A DNA stretch of 64,000 nucleotides from assembly GCA_022561385.1 (NCBI GenBank), contig JADFRG010000011.1, forward strand, positions 1 through 64,000, written 5' to 3'. Under the pieces are notes generated by a model. That model saw only the letters and a list, made by a program, of their open reading frames with translations, searched no databases and had not been told where the DNA came from. Both the position numbers and the translations under genes were made by a program. Positions 22,926 through 32,066 of the stretch are shown here, one piece after another. Position 1 is the stretch's first letter, and each line of letters begins with the position of its first letter. The DNA comes from Chloroflexota bacterium. Its GTDB lineage: Bacteria > Chloroflexota > Anaerolineae > Anaerolineales > E44-bin32.

Positions 22926-24260
22926 ATGGAAGGCCAATCGCTGCTACCGAACCTGCTGGGACTGCTTGCGGTCGCATTCCTGGTTGTCCTCAACGCGTTT
23001 TTCGTGGCGGCCGAATTTGCCCTGGTCAGCGTGCGCCCCACGCGTATTGCGGAACTCGTTGCGAACGGGAATCAGGCCGCCCGCTGGGTAGCGCGTGGCC
23101 TCGAGAATCCCGATCGCTTTATCGCCGCTACTCAGCTCGGCATCACCCTGGCCAGCCTTGGCCTGGGATGGATCGGGGAGCCGGCCTTGGCCGGCCTGCT
23201 CGAGCCGCTCGTCGAACGCCTTCCAGTTGAGATTGCCTCCACCGTTTCTCGGACGTTGTCGGCGGTCGTCGCCTTTGGTACCATCACGTTTTTGCATGTG
23301 GTTGTAGGCGAACTCATGCCGAAATCTATTGCGCTTCAGAGCCCCCAGCGAACCTCATTGCTCGTGGGGCGCCCTCTGGCCTGGACCACCGCCGTATTCA
23401 AGCCACTGATTTGGGCGCTAAATGGAACGGGCAACGCGCTACTTAAGCTCCTAGGTATTCGGTCCGCGGAGGGCAGTGAACTCGTCCACTCGGTGGCGGA
23501 GCTCAAGATGATTGTGAGCGACAGCGCGGAGGGCGGCGTGGTGGCCGACTCGGAAGAGGAGATGCTGCATGCGGTCTTCGATTTTAGGGAGACCCTTGTT
23601 CGCCATATCATGAGCCCGCGCACGGAGGTCATTTCCGTCACAGCCGAGGCCGGCCTGGAGGAAATTCTCAAGACCGCCGCCTCCACTGGTTTTTCTCAAC
23701 TTCCGGTTTATCAGGACAATCTCGACCATGTGATCGGAATTGTGCATCTCAAGGACCTCCTCGACGCCATTCTGAACGACGGCTCGTCGACCGCGCGCGA
23801 ACTCATGCGTGAGACCTTGTTTGTTCCTGAAGCGGCTCGGATTGATACGCTGCTCAAGATCTTTCGTGCACGGCACCAGCACATGGCAATCGTGCTCGAC
23901 GAATACGGCGGGACGGCAGGTATCGCAACCTTGGAGGACCTGCTGGAGGAGATTTTTGGCGAGGTCAGCGATCCGTTCGATCGAGACGTGGAGATCCAGC
24001 CCTTACCCGATGGCTCCTCGCTGGTAAATGGATTGACCACAATCGCGGACGTGAACGAGCACTTCGAGTTGAAGCTCTCCGATCCTCACTACGACACCAT
24101 TGCCGGCTACATCCTGGGCCGTCTCGGCCGGCTGGCTAAAATGGGCGACACCGTGGTCGCGGACGGCGCCCGGCTTAGAGTGGTCGCTATGGACGGCCGA
24201 CGCGTGTCGAGGGTCTGGGTTTTTCCCACCGCCTCCGCCAAACCACAGACAGAAGAATAA
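22926..24260 (+). CDS. CNNM/CBS/CorC_HlyC domain protein (hemolysin C family)
   Basis: The 444-residue protein has a CNNM (DUF21) membrane domain with about four helices (residues 8-190), a pair of CBS domains (about 210-330, HIMSPRTEVISV and VHLKDLLDAI) and a CorC_HlyC domain (EYGGTAGIATLEDLLEEIFG). The family is linked to magnesium or cobalt export and ion homeostasis; the hemolysin label is historical. The ATG at 22926 is chosen because the longer reading back to 22545 runs through the REP element. A TACAAT box at 22905-22910 suits a short leader. priA follows by 4 nt. Confidence 0.9.
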   Translation: MEGQSLLPNLLGLLAVAFLVVLNAFFVAAEFALVSVRPTRIAELVANGNQAARWVARGLENPDRFIAATQLGITLASLGLGWIGEPALAGLLEPLVERLPVEIASTVSRTLSAVVAFGTITFLHVVVGELMPKSIALQSPQRTSLLVGRPLAWTTAVFKPLIWALNGTGNALLKLLGIRSAEGSELVHSVAELKMIVSDSAEGGVVADSEEEMLHAVFDFRETLVRHIMSPRTEVISVTAEAGLEEILKTAASTGFSQLPVYQDNLDHVIGIVHLKDLLDAILNDGSSTARELMRETLFVPEAARIDTLLKIFRARHQHMAIVLDEYGGTAGIATLEDLLEEIFGEVSDPFDRDVEIQPLPDGSSLVNGLTTIADVNEHFELKLSDPHYDTIAGYILGRLGRLAKMGDTVVADGARLRVVAMDGRRVSRVWVFPTASAKPQTEE

Positions 24261-24264
24261 GCGC

Positions 24265-26763
24265 TTGAAATATGTCGAGCTAGCCGTCAACCTCCCCGCT
24301 GTGCGGGGCACCTTCCATTACCACCTGCCCTCCCACCTGCAGGAGGCGGTCGGCGTGGGCCATCTGGTAACTGCTCAATTTGGACATCGGCCAGTTCAGG
24401 GGGTGGTTATCGATCTCCCCCGGGTTCCCGAGGTGGCGGAGACCCGGCCCATTGGCGATCTGCTCGACCCGGAACCGGTTCTGACCCGGCCTCAACTGCA
24501 ACTCGCGCGCTGGATGGCGGAGTACTACCGTGCCTCGCTCATTGAATCCATAACCTTGATGCTGCCGTCGGGGCTGAGCCAACCCGCCGATTCGGAGTAC
24601 ACGCTGGCGGCACCGGATGCGGTCGGCGGTGACCCCTCCCAGCAGCGCCTCATTCAATTGCTGTTGAAGCGCGGCCCGCTTCGTGGACGACAGATCGCCC
24701 GATCGATGTCTCGCATGAACTGGCGCCAGGCGGCCAATCGGCTGGTGCGTGACGAAGTGATCACTCGTAGATCGGTGTTAAATCCACCGCGGGTCTCCCC
24801 GCGCACCGTTCGGACCGTGCACCTGGCTGTGCCCCCTGAAAAAGCCCTCGAATCGTTCGAAGACTTGGGCCGCCCAGGCGGAAAGGCCGCGTCACGACGG
24901 AAGGCGGCCCTTGAGTCGCTCATAGAGCAGGGTCATGCGCTGGAAGCGAGCGCGATTTACGCGCAGACCGGCGCTAATTCGTCGGACCTTCGCTACATGC
25001 AAAAACGCGGCCTGGTGGGTTTTGGGGATCTGGAAGTCTGGCGCGACCCGGTGGCGGAGCTCGAATTCGTCCCGGCTGATCCTCCGGAGCTCACGGTAGA
25101 CCAGAAACGCGTGTGGGGTGATATCCAGACCGCCCTTAGAGCAGGAGCCGGGGAAGCCTTCTTGCTGCACGGCGTCACGGGCTCTGGGAAAACGGAAATC
25201 TACATGAGGGCGGTGAGCGAGGTCCTCAGTAACGGCGGCAGCGCAATCGTGCTGGTGCCCGAAATCGCGCTCACACCCCAGACCCTGCGCCGCTTCATGG
25301 CTCGGTTTCCTGGGGTTCTGGGCGTGCTCCACTCCCAGCTCAGCGATGGCGAGCGATACGACACCTGGCGTCGAGCGAGATCGGGAGCCTTAAAGGTGAT
25401 GGTCGGTCCCCGCAGCGCCCTTTTTGCCCCGCTGCCAAATGTCAGGCTGATCGTGGTGGACGAATCCCATGACGAATCTTACAAGGAACAAGGTCAGGCG
25501 CCCCGCTACCATGCACGGTTGGCGGCTCTTGAGTACGCCCGCCTCACCGCCTCCGTATGTATTCTCGGCACTGCGACCCCCGACCTGGTCACTACCTTCC
25601 GAGCTCATAAAGGCGACCTGATCCGATTATCGCTTCCGCAGCGCATCCTCGGACATCGAGAGGTGATCAGGCAGCAGGCCGAACGGTTGGGCGTGCGCAG
25701 CCGCTACAGGCCGGCGGGCGGGGTGGCGGAGACCATCGACCTCCCTCCGGTGCGAGTCGTCGACATGCGGCAGGAGCTGCGCGCCGGCAACCGTTCGATC
25801 TTCAGCCGGGCCCTGCAGCGTTCTCTCGGCCAGGTCCTGGAGAACGGACAACAGGCCATCGTTTTCCTCAATCGGCGGGGGACCACCACCTACGTATTTT
25901 GTCGCGATTGCGGGCACGTGATGCGCTGCTCCAATTGCGATTCGTCCCTGACATTCCATTCCGCGCAAGCGCGGCTGATTTGCCACCATTGCGGCAAGGA
26001 CCGGCGGATGCCGGAGAAGTGTCCAAACTGTGGGAGCTCCCGCATCAAACAGTTTGGCGCCGGCACCCAGCGCGTGCAAACAGAGATCGAGCAGCTGTTT
26101 CCCGCCGCGCGCACCCTCCGCTGGGACCGGGACACCACCCGCGGCAAGGGCGCACATGACGCGATCCTCAGCAGCTTCGCGGCGCACGAGGCAGATGTGC
26201 TTATCGGCACCCAAATGGTGGCAAAGGGTTTAGATCTGCCGCTGGTCACCCTCGTGGGAGTCGTGCTGGCAGATATAGGGCTGAATCTCCCAGACTACCG
26301 GTCGCCTGAGCGAACCTTCCAGGTATTAAGCCAGGTCGCCGGTCGCGCCGGGCGCGGATTGCTCGGCGGGCATGTGATCCTGCAGACCTACGAGCCCCAA
26401 CACTATGCGATCGAGGCCGCCGCGCAACACGACTACGATGCCTTTTACGAAGCGGAGCTCAAAACGCGCCGGGAGTTGGCATATCCACCTTACCGAAGGC
26501 TGGCGCGTCTGGTGTTCCGGCACACATCGGAAGAGGCGGCACAGTCGGCTGCCGAGCAACTGGCGGGATCGCTTGAGGCTCGCATCCGCGAGCTCGGCGT
26601 TCGTGGCGCCGATCTCATCGGGCCCGTTCCGGCCTATTTCCGTCGGGTACGTGGGGAGTATCGGTGGATGATTGTGATTCGCGCTTCCGATCCTACGCGC
26701 CTGCTTCCGGAAGAGCTGCCCCGCGGCTGGACGGTGGACGTGGATCCGGTCTCCTTGCTGTAA
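24265..26763 (+). CDS. priA: Primosomal replication restart helicase PriA
   Basis: The protein is about 832 residues from TTG 24265. It contains the N-terminal 3'-DNA-binding domain (VELAVNLPAVRGTFHYHLP), Walker A GVTGSGKTEIY, Walker B DESHDESYKEQ (usually DEEH), the eight-Cys zinc region (CRDCGHVMRCSNC and CHHCG, CPNC) and helicase motifs GTQMVAKGLDLP and QVAGRAGRG. PriA reloads the replisome at collapsed forks. It is co-oriented with the CNNM gene, 4 nt apart, and converges with yhhQ 3 nt after its stop codon. Confidence 0.95.
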   Translation: MKYVELAVNLPAVRGTFHYHLPSHLQEAVGVGHLVTAQFGHRPVQGVVIDLPRVPEVAETRPIGDLLDPEPVLTRPQLQLARWMAEYYRASLIESITLMLPSGLSQPADSEYTLAAPDAVGGDPSQQRLIQLLLKRGPLRGRQIARSMSRMNWRQAANRLVRDEVITRRSVLNPPRVSPRTVRTVHLAVPPEKALESFEDLGRPGGKAASRRKAALESLIEQGHALEASAIYAQTGANSSDLRYMQKRGLVGFGDLEVWRDPVAELEFVPADPPELTVDQKRVWGDIQTALRAGAGEAFLLHGVTGSGKTEIYMRAVSEVLSNGGSAIVLVPEIALTPQTLRRFMARFPGVLGVLHSQLSDGERYDTWRRARSGALKVMVGPRSALFAPLPNVRLIVVDESHDESYKEQGQAPRYHARLAALEYARLTASVCILGTATPDLVTTFRAHKGDLIRLSLPQRILGHREVIRQQAERLGVRSRYRPAGGVAETIDLPPVRVVDMRQELRAGNRSIFSRALQRSLGQVLENGQQAIVFLNRRGTTTYVFCRDCGHVMRCSNCDSSLTFHSAQARLICHHCGKDRRMPEKCPNCGSSRIKQFGAGTQRVQTEIEQLFPAARTLRWDRDTTRGKGAHDAILSSFAAHEADVLIGTQMVAKGLDLPLVTLVGVVLADIGLNLPDYRSPERTFQVLSQVAGRAGRGLLGGHVILQTYEPQHYAIEAAAQHDYDAFYEAELKTRRELAYPPYRRLARLVFRHTSEEAAQSAAEQLAGSLEARIRELGVRGADLIGPVPAYFRRVRGEYRWMIVIRASDPTRLLPEELPRGWTVDVDPVSLL

Positions 26764-26766
26764 AGG

Positions 26767-27471
26767 CTAGAGACGCACCGGTCGAAAGTCTGTATTGTGA
26801 TCGAAGGTATCCATACCCTCCGAACGCTTCAATGTATTAACCACCCAGTAAGTGAGGGGGGTGGCCAGGGCTTCATAGGCGCTCTTGACCAACCATTGAG
26901 AGAACACCGCGGTCACCAGCGCCGCGGGGGGCAGGATGCCGAAGAAGGCGACCGTAATGAAAATCAGCGAATCGGCGCCCTGGCCCACAAGTGTAGATGC
27001 GATGGTGCGCATCCATAAGTAGCGACCCTCGGTGCGCACTTTCATCTTTGCCAGCACATACGAGTTGAGAAACTCCCCGACCAGGTAGGCAAAAAACGAA
27101 GCCACCAGCAGCCGCGGGGCGAAGCCCAGGATCGCTCGATAGGCCCGATCGGCTTGCTCAGGATTCTCGTAGATGCCTTGGGCGGTCCAGAAGGGCGCGG
27201 CCGGGAGGACACCCGCGAGCCAAATTGCAATGACGGCCAGCAGGTTGCATCCGAACGCGATCCAAATCGCCCGCCGCGTCGCCGAATATCCGTAGACTTC
27301 CGTTAATACATCCCCAACGATATATGCGATCGGGAAAAGCACGATGGCGGCCGGCAGCGTGAGCTCGATCGAGCCAAAAAAGCGAACCGCAATCAGCCGG
27401 ACGGCGATGATGTTGGACACCACCAGGGAAGTGACGAGCAGTGCGACGACCGCCGGATACCAGCGACCCAT
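26767..27471 (-). CDS. yhhQ: Queuosine precursor transporter YhhQ
   Basis: The 234-residue membrane protein has six or more helices and family motifs SNIIAVRLIAV, ADVLTEVYG-like GDVLTEVYGYSATRRAIW and EFLNSYVLAKMKV. YhhQ proteins import preQ0, preQ1 or queuine. The ATG begins directly after the TAG of queF, so the two form a tight operon, and the context strongly supports the queuosine assignment. Confidence 0.92.
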   Translation of the reverse strand: MGRWYPAVVALLVTSLVVSNIIAVRLIAVRFFGSIELTLPAAIVLFPIAYIVGDVLTEVYGYSATRRAIWIAFGCNLLAVIAIWLAGVLPAAPFWTAQGIYENPEQADRAYRAILGFAPRLLVASFFAYLVGEFLNSYVLAKMKVRTEGRYLWMRTIASTLVGQGADSLIFITVAFFGILPPAALVTAVFSQWLVKSAYEALATPLTYWVVNTLKRSEGMDTFDHNTDFRPVRL

Positions 27472-27972
27472 CTAGTTATTAGTTGAGGCCGCGGAGGCGT
27501 TGGCGGAGGAGGAAGAACGTGTTTCGGTTCTCGAGGCGGCTTCCGGCGGCTCACCTTCCAAGAGGGTGGAGTCGCCTCGGGTACCGTGTTCCGCCTCAAC
27601 CGTGATCGCGATCCCGCCTCGCACGTTGAAGGCTCCCCGGACCCAACACCAGTGGGGCTGGAGCACCTCCACCAGATCATCGAGGATGGTGTTTGTGAGG
27701 TGTTCCTGAAACACGCCCTCGTTGCGATACGACCACAGATACAGCTTAAAGGATTTGGATTCGACTATTTTCTTGTTCGGGATGTATTCGACCGTGATGG
27801 TGGCGAAGTCGGGTTGCTCAGTTGCGGGGCAGATACAGGTGAATTCGTCGGATTCCAGGCGCACCACGTATCGGCGTTCGGGGTGATGGTTTGGAAAGGT
27901 CTCCAACCGTTTGCTTGGTCCCGCTTTGCTGCCGAGTAATGTCAGGCCTTCCAGGTCTGAATTTTCCGTCAC
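27472..27972 (-). CDS. queF: NADPH-dependent 7-cyano-7-deazaguanine reductase (QueF, type I)
   Basis: The 166-residue enzyme reduces preQ0 to preQ1 in queuosine synthesis. The catalytic Cys lies in CICPATEQPDFA with the nearby Asp, followed by the NADPH-binding ESKSFKLYLWSYRNEG and the H-containing VFQEHLTN. The start is GTG at 27972 with a GGGGAGAGG ribosome site 5-6 nt upstream; an ATG at 28140 would add 56 unrelated residues. With yhhQ it suggests the cell takes up or makes preQ0. Other queuosine genes are absent here. Confidence 0.93.
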   Translation of the reverse strand: MTENSDLEGLTLLGSKAGPSKRLETFPNHHPERRYVVRLESDEFTCICPATEQPDFATITVEYIPNKKIVESKSFKLYLWSYRNEGVFQEHLTNTILDDLVEVLQPHWCWVRGAFNVRGGIAITVEAEHGTRGDSTLLEGEPPEAASRTETRSSSSANASAASTNN

Positions 27973-28145
27973 GTCACCCTCTCCCCGTTGATCCCAAAAA
28001 CATCTACCCGTTATGGAATCCGGCCAATCATGCGATCTTGCCACTGGCGCGAAATCCGCCTCGCCGTGTAGACTCGTTCGCCGGCAAATTGTAACCGCGG
28101 CATGAAGCTTGCAAGCTGCAAGCGAAGGCCGCACACCCACTGAAG

Positions 28146-28523
28146 ATGAAATCCAACCCCCCGCGCGTCTTAGTTGTGGACGACGACTCCTCCTACTGCA
28201 CCATAATCCGGGAGTTGTTGGTTCGGCGAGGTTACGAAGTGCGGCTGGCCTACAGCGTAGAGCAGGCCCTCGTACTTCTGCAGGAAGAATCGCCTGACCT
28301 GATTCTCACCGACCTGATGATGCCCGAAGTGGACGGAATCACCTTTATCCGACACTTGCGCGCGAGCCCTTCACACGCGGAGATCCCAACCATCGTAGTC
28401 AGCGCTCTGGTTCTAGCCCGGGAGCGCGCGGCGGCCGCTCAAGCAGGCGCGGATGCCTTCGTCGCTAAGCCGTTCTCAATCAATCAGTTGCAGGCCACGA
28501 TCCAGGAGGTTGTTGGCGAGTAG
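28146..28523 (+). CDS. Single-domain response regulator
   Basis: The 125-residue receiver domain has the acidic pair in VVDDDSS, phospho-acceptor Asp in LILTDLMMPEVDG, the Ser/Thr switch region VVSALV and the conserved Lys in VAKPF. It has no output domain, so it acts through protein contacts, like CheY or DivK. No cognate kinase is adjacent; the hybrid kinase at 41443-43392 is one candidate in the window. The hairpin at 28548-28565 may end its transcript. Confidence 0.93.
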   Translation: MKSNPPRVLVVDDDSSYCTIIRELLVRRGYEVRLAYSVEQALVLLQEESPDLILTDLMMPEVDGITFIRHLRASPSHAEIPTIVVSALVLARERAAAAQAGADAFVAKPFSINQLQATIQEVVGE

Positions 28524-28547
28524 ACCGACCTAGATCAGAAATCCAAT

Positions 28548-28565
28548 GGCCGCCTCACGGCGGCC
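28548..28565. terminator. Candidate bidirectional terminator between the response regulator and dnaA
   Basis: GGCCGCC-TCAC-GGCGGCC forms a perfect 7-bp GC stem with a 4-nt loop. It is followed by GTTTAAGTT on the plus strand, and by ATTGGATTTC on the minus strand, between the two convergent genes. The U-tracts are modest. Confidence 0.6.
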
Positions 28566-28601
28566 GTTTAAGTTGTGGCTTGTGGCGAATGAAACTAATT
28601 C

Positions 28602-29936
28602 TTATCCGTATAGGTGTTCGCGAATCGCGTGTACTTGCCGCCGAAGACCGTCATCTCGTTCAATAAGATCAGAAATTCGATCATGGCCATGTATAACCGT
28701 CGTATGATCCCTGCCCCCGAGCGCCTGGCCGATTTTTGGTAGCGAGGTATTGGTCTCCTCTCGAATGAGGTACATGGCCACATGCCGCGGCAATACAATC
28801 TGCCGAGTTCGCCTGGGCCCAACCAGATCCTCTTCCGGTATTTGATACTGGAGAGCAACGGCCGAAATTATGCGGTCGGGCGTCAGGGTGGGTGAACGGG
28901 GTGTCAAATCCGATAGAGCCGCCTCGATCGACTCCGCATCCAGCACAGCTCCCGTCAGGTCCGAATAGGCCAGCACACGCGTGAGAGCGCCCTCTAATTC
29001 TCGAATGTTCCGCTGCGCCCGTCGGGCGATCAGTTCCAGGTGCTCCTGCGATACGCGCCGCCCCTCCCGCTCCGCCTTTGCGCGCAGGATCGCGATTTTA
29101 GTTTCCAGATCTGGAGGTTGAATATCGGCCGTCAGTCCCCATTCAAATCGAGATCGCAGGCGTTCCTCTAACGTTACGAACGCTTTGGGCGGTCGGTCCG
29201 AGGAAAGGACCACCTGCCGCCCCTGCGCGTGCAAGGCATTGAAGGTATGAAAGAACTCCTCTTGAGTCGCCTCCTTTCCCGCAATGAACTGCACATCATC
29301 CACCAGCAAGATATCTGCCTGACGATATCGCTCCCGAAATTCGGACGTGTTGTGGGTGCGAATGGCGTCGATCAGGTCGTTGGTGAATTCCTCCGAGGAG
29401 ACATACACGGCCGCGCGTCCCTGAGCGAGGCTCGCTTGAGCAATGGCGTGCAACAGGTGCGTCTTACCAAGGCCCACTCCCCCATAAAGAAAAAGCGGAT
29501 TGTAGGGGCCGGCAGGGTCCTCCGTAACTGCAAGGGCCGCGGCATGCGCCAGACGGTTGCTCTTTCCCACCACAAAGGTCTCAAATGTGTATTTTGGATT
29601 TAGTTGATTGGGCGAGGAGGCAGGCTCGCGGTGCGCGGGCCTGGTATCAACCGGGGCCACCTCGGGCGCGGGAGCGGTATTCATCGACTGCGGCTGCCAA
29701 ACGACGAACTGTACATCGACCGTTCTCCCGGCGATGCCGCCGACGACCTGCTTGATGGTCGTCCGCAGACGATCGTTCAGCCAATCCCGGATGAACGCAC
29801 TTTTTACGCCGATGACAAACTCGCCGTCCTCATAACTCAACAGCTCGGCGTCGCGGATCCAAGTCTCGAATTTGGCGCGTGGCATTTCAACTTGCAGCTG
29901 CCCCAAGGCCGCCTGCCAGAGTCGTTCCGCCTGCAT
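28602..29936 (-). CDS. dnaA: Chromosomal replication initiator DnaA
   Basis: The 444-residue protein shows domain I ([21 protein letters not shown]), Walker [14 protein letters not shown], Walker [10 protein letters not shown], and the DNA-binding signature [15 protein letters not shown]. It binds DnaA boxes and opens the origin. A GGAGGT ribosome site lies 4 nt before the ATG at 29936; a GTG at 29942 overlaps that site and is unlikely to be used. dnaN does not follow, unlike in many bacteria; instead dnaA lies between radA and a response regulator. Confidence 0.97.
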   Translation of the reverse strand: MQAERLWQAALGQLQVEMPRAKFETWIRDAELLSYEDGEFVIGVKSAFIRDWLNDRLRTTIKQVVGGIAGRTVDVQFVVWQPQSMNTAPAPEVAPVDTRPAHREPASSPNQLNPKYTFETFVVGKSNRLAHAAALAVTEDPAGPYNPLFLYGGVGLGKTHLLHAIAQASLAQGRAAVYVSSEEFTNDLIDAIRTHNTSEFRERYRQADILLVDDVQFIAGKEATQEEFFHTFNALHAQGRQVVLSSDRPPKAFVTLEERLRSRFEWGLTADIQPPDLETKIAILRAKAEREGRRVSQEHLELIARRAQRNIRELEGALTRVLAYSDLTGAVLDAESIEAALSDLTPRSPTLTPDRIISAVALQYQIPEEDLVGPRRTRQIVLPRHVAMYLIREETNTSLPKIGQALGGRDHTTVIHGHDRISDLIERDDGLRRQVHAIREHLYG

Positions 29937-30393
29937 TCCCACCTCCGTGGATATTGGGTTTTAGTCTAAGCTGCTTCCGGGCTTCAGTTCCTGGGGAGGA
30001 TCTGTACCGCGCGACCGAATTCGTTCCCCTGACTTGCGGACCGCATTTTAGCAGAAGGGCGCGGCACGATCAATGCTCGCGGGGGTCTCCAACCTAAAAA
30101 GATTCGAATCTTTAAGAACTTGCAATCTTAAGGAAAATTGGAGGGATCGGCTGGCCAAGAATGTGGGGATCGCGGGAGGCAGGCCCAATATGGGGGCTTA
30201 TGCCGACAAACCTTTCCCAGATATTCGGGGGTATAAGGTCTGCGAGCGGCCTGTCGAAATCCCGCCCAAACCTTAAGACCTGCTCGCCGCTTCGATCCGA
30301 TCTACAACTCGACCTGAAATCCCAAACTGGAGCATCCTTCGGCGCCGAATCGGCCGATTCTTCAAAGTCGCGTTTTTGGACCCTCGCCACGGA
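29937..30393. other. Gene-free region upstream of dnaA
   Basis: This 457-bp stretch between dnaA and radA is AT-richer in its middle part (30090-30140) and contains a perfect 16-bp palindrome at 30098-30113. Only near-matches to DnaA boxes are seen (for example TGTGGGGAT near 30162 and CGTGGATAT near 29946), without a cluster. It must hold the dnaA promoter. An origin function is possible but unsupported by my reading. Confidence 0.45.
30098..30113. promoter_or_regulatory. Perfect 16-bp palindrome AAAGATTCGAATCTTT
   Basis: The palindrome lies 162 nt upstream of dnaA in an AT-rich patch and is flanked by a related partial copy, AAGAACTTGCAATCTTAAG. It could be an operator for dnaA or for the end of the radA unit. 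Its binding protein is unknown. Confidence 0.45.
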
Positions 30394-31758
30394 TCAAGCC
30401 TTGAGCGCGAATTCGAGCGCCTCCGACAGGCCAGCCATCTCATGAAGCTTCGGTTTCGAGGGCAGGTCCCAACCTGGGTCCGCGCCTTTGGGCACCACAA
30501 TCGAAGAGAACCCGAGCTTGATTGCCTCCCGTAGCCGCGCTTCGAGCCGGGGCACTCGCCTGAGTTCCCCGGATAATCCCACCTCGCCGATCAGCGCCAG
30601 GTCGGGTGGCAGCGCTCGGTCGCGGGCCGAGGAGGCTATGGCGGCCGCCAACGCTAGATCGGCGGCCGGCTCCCTGACCTGCAGCCCTCCCACCACGTTG
30701 ATAAAGATGTCTTGATCCGATAGCTGAAGGCCTACCCGGCGCGTCAGCACTGCGGTAATGATCAGCAATCGGTTGATATCCACACCGTTAGCGGTTCGTC
30801 GAGGGTGGCCGAAGGTTGTGGGGCTGGTGAGACCCTGCACTTCCACGAGCAACGGACGGGATCCCTCCATGGTTACCGCGATGGCCGAACCGGGAGCGCC
30901 CTTGCGCCTTTCGGCCAGAAACGCCTCCGATGGATTTGCGACCTCTACCAACCCGGACGCACCCATCTTAAACACGCCCACCTCGGTGGTGGCTCCGTAA
31001 CGATTCTTTACCGTTCGAAGCAGTCGATAGGAATGATACGGATCTCCCTCAAGGTAAAGAACGGTGTCGACCAGATGCTCCAGCACCCGCGGTCCGGCGA
31101 TTGCTCCATCCTTTGTGACGTGGCCGGCAAGAAAGATGGCCACCCCCGAGGATTTAGCGAGCGCCTGAAGGCGGGAGGCACATTCCCGTACCTGAGAGAT
31201 CGAGCCTGCAGCGGATGGGATATCGGCAGAGTGGACGGTCTGGATCGAATCGATGATCGCTAATTTTGGCGCCAAAGCCTCGATCTGTCCGACGACACGA
31301 TCCACATCGGTCTCCGCCGCAAGATACAGATGTTCCGCCGGTCGAGCTCCGTTAGACACGCGCATCGCTCGGGTTTTGATCTGCGCCACGGATTCTTCTC
31401 CAGAAATGTAAAGTACCGGAACCGTTGCTGCCACGTCCGCGCTCATCTGCAGCAACAGGGTGGACTTCCCGATCCCCGGATCGCCGCCGATCAGCACCAG
31501 TGATCCAGGCACTACTCCCCCTCCTAACACGCGCTCAAACTCCAAATTATCCAGCCGGAGCCGGTCTTCCGTGCCGACTTCAATCTCGGTCAGCTTTTGG
31601 GGGCCGAGGCCGGGAGCGGGGGCAACCGCGGCTCGGCGTGGGTTGACCACATCCTCCACCATGCTGTTCCACTCCCCACATTGCGGGCAGCGGCCCAGCG
31701 GCTTGGGCGCCGTGCGACCACATTGTTGACAGACGTACTGAGTTCGGACCTTGGCCAT
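30394..31758 (-). CDS. radA: DNA repair protein RadA
   Basis: The 454-residue protein has an N-terminal C4 zinc finger (YVCQQCGRTAPKPLGRCPQCGEW split as two CxxC pairs), Walker A GGDPGIGKSTLLL, the RadA signature KNRYG and a C-terminal Lon-like domain (DQDIFINVVGGLQV, ARDRALPPDLALIGEVGLSG). RadA is a RecA-related helicase that promotes branch migration in recombination. It is the gene upstream of dnaA on the same strand, 457 bp away. Confidence 0.97.
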   Translation of the reverse strand: MAKVRTQYVCQQCGRTAPKPLGRCPQCGEWNSMVEDVVNPRRAAVAPAPGLGPQKLTEIEVGTEDRLRLDNLEFERVLGGGVVPGSLVLIGGDPGIGKSTLLLQMSADVAATVPVLYISGEESVAQIKTRAMRVSNGARPAEHLYLAAETDVDRVVGQIEALAPKLAIIDSIQTVHSADIPSAAGSISQVRECASRLQALAKSSGVAIFLAGHVTKDGAIAGPRVLEHLVDTVLYLEGDPYHSYRLLRTVKNRYGATTEVGVFKMGASGLVEVANPSEAFLAERRKGAPGSAIAVTMEGSRPLLVEVQGLTSPTTFGHPRRTANGVDINRLLIITAVLTRRVGLQLSDQDIFINVVGGLQVREPAADLALAAAIASSARDRALPPDLALIGEVGLSGELRRVPRLEARLREAIKLGFSSIVVPKGADPGWDLPSKPKLHEMAGLSEALEFALKA

Positions 31759-32066
31759 TCTCGGATCTTTAGTCTCGCCGAGGGAACTGGATTATATCTA
31801 ACCCCGATTTAAGCGACCGCGGGCGCCTCCGATGTTTACAAACGCGCATGTCCTTTTAAGGAGGCCCACACAATGGCATTTGTCGTCCTCCGGGGCAGCC
31901 AGGTGGCGGAGACGCCCCGTGGCCGGTCGCGCGGTGGGATTTGTTCCCTCGCACGTGGGTGGATTGAGATGTCAAGTTCTGAAGTCCAGACTATGTCTCA
32001 ATTCTTCCCAATGACTCTGGAACCTCTCTATAATCGTCTGAGTACCTGTGCGGAGGGAAAGTCGGT
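31759..32066. other. Gap between radA and the BtrH-like gene
   Basis: The divergent promoters should lie here. At 31859-31864 a strong AAGGAGG-type ribosome site precedes an ATG at 31873 that opens an 88-codon reading frame ending inside the next gene (32139). The encoded sequence is Arg/Ser-rich without recognisable motifs, so I do not call it a gene. No other structure was found. Confidence 0.4.

Noticed and set aside
27973-28145. preQ1 riboswitch before queF
   Set aside because: No preQ1 aptamer core was found between the response regulator and the queF GTG.
29937-30393. oriC next to dnaA
   Set aside because: No cluster of consensus DnaA boxes and no dnaN next door; only isolated near-matches.
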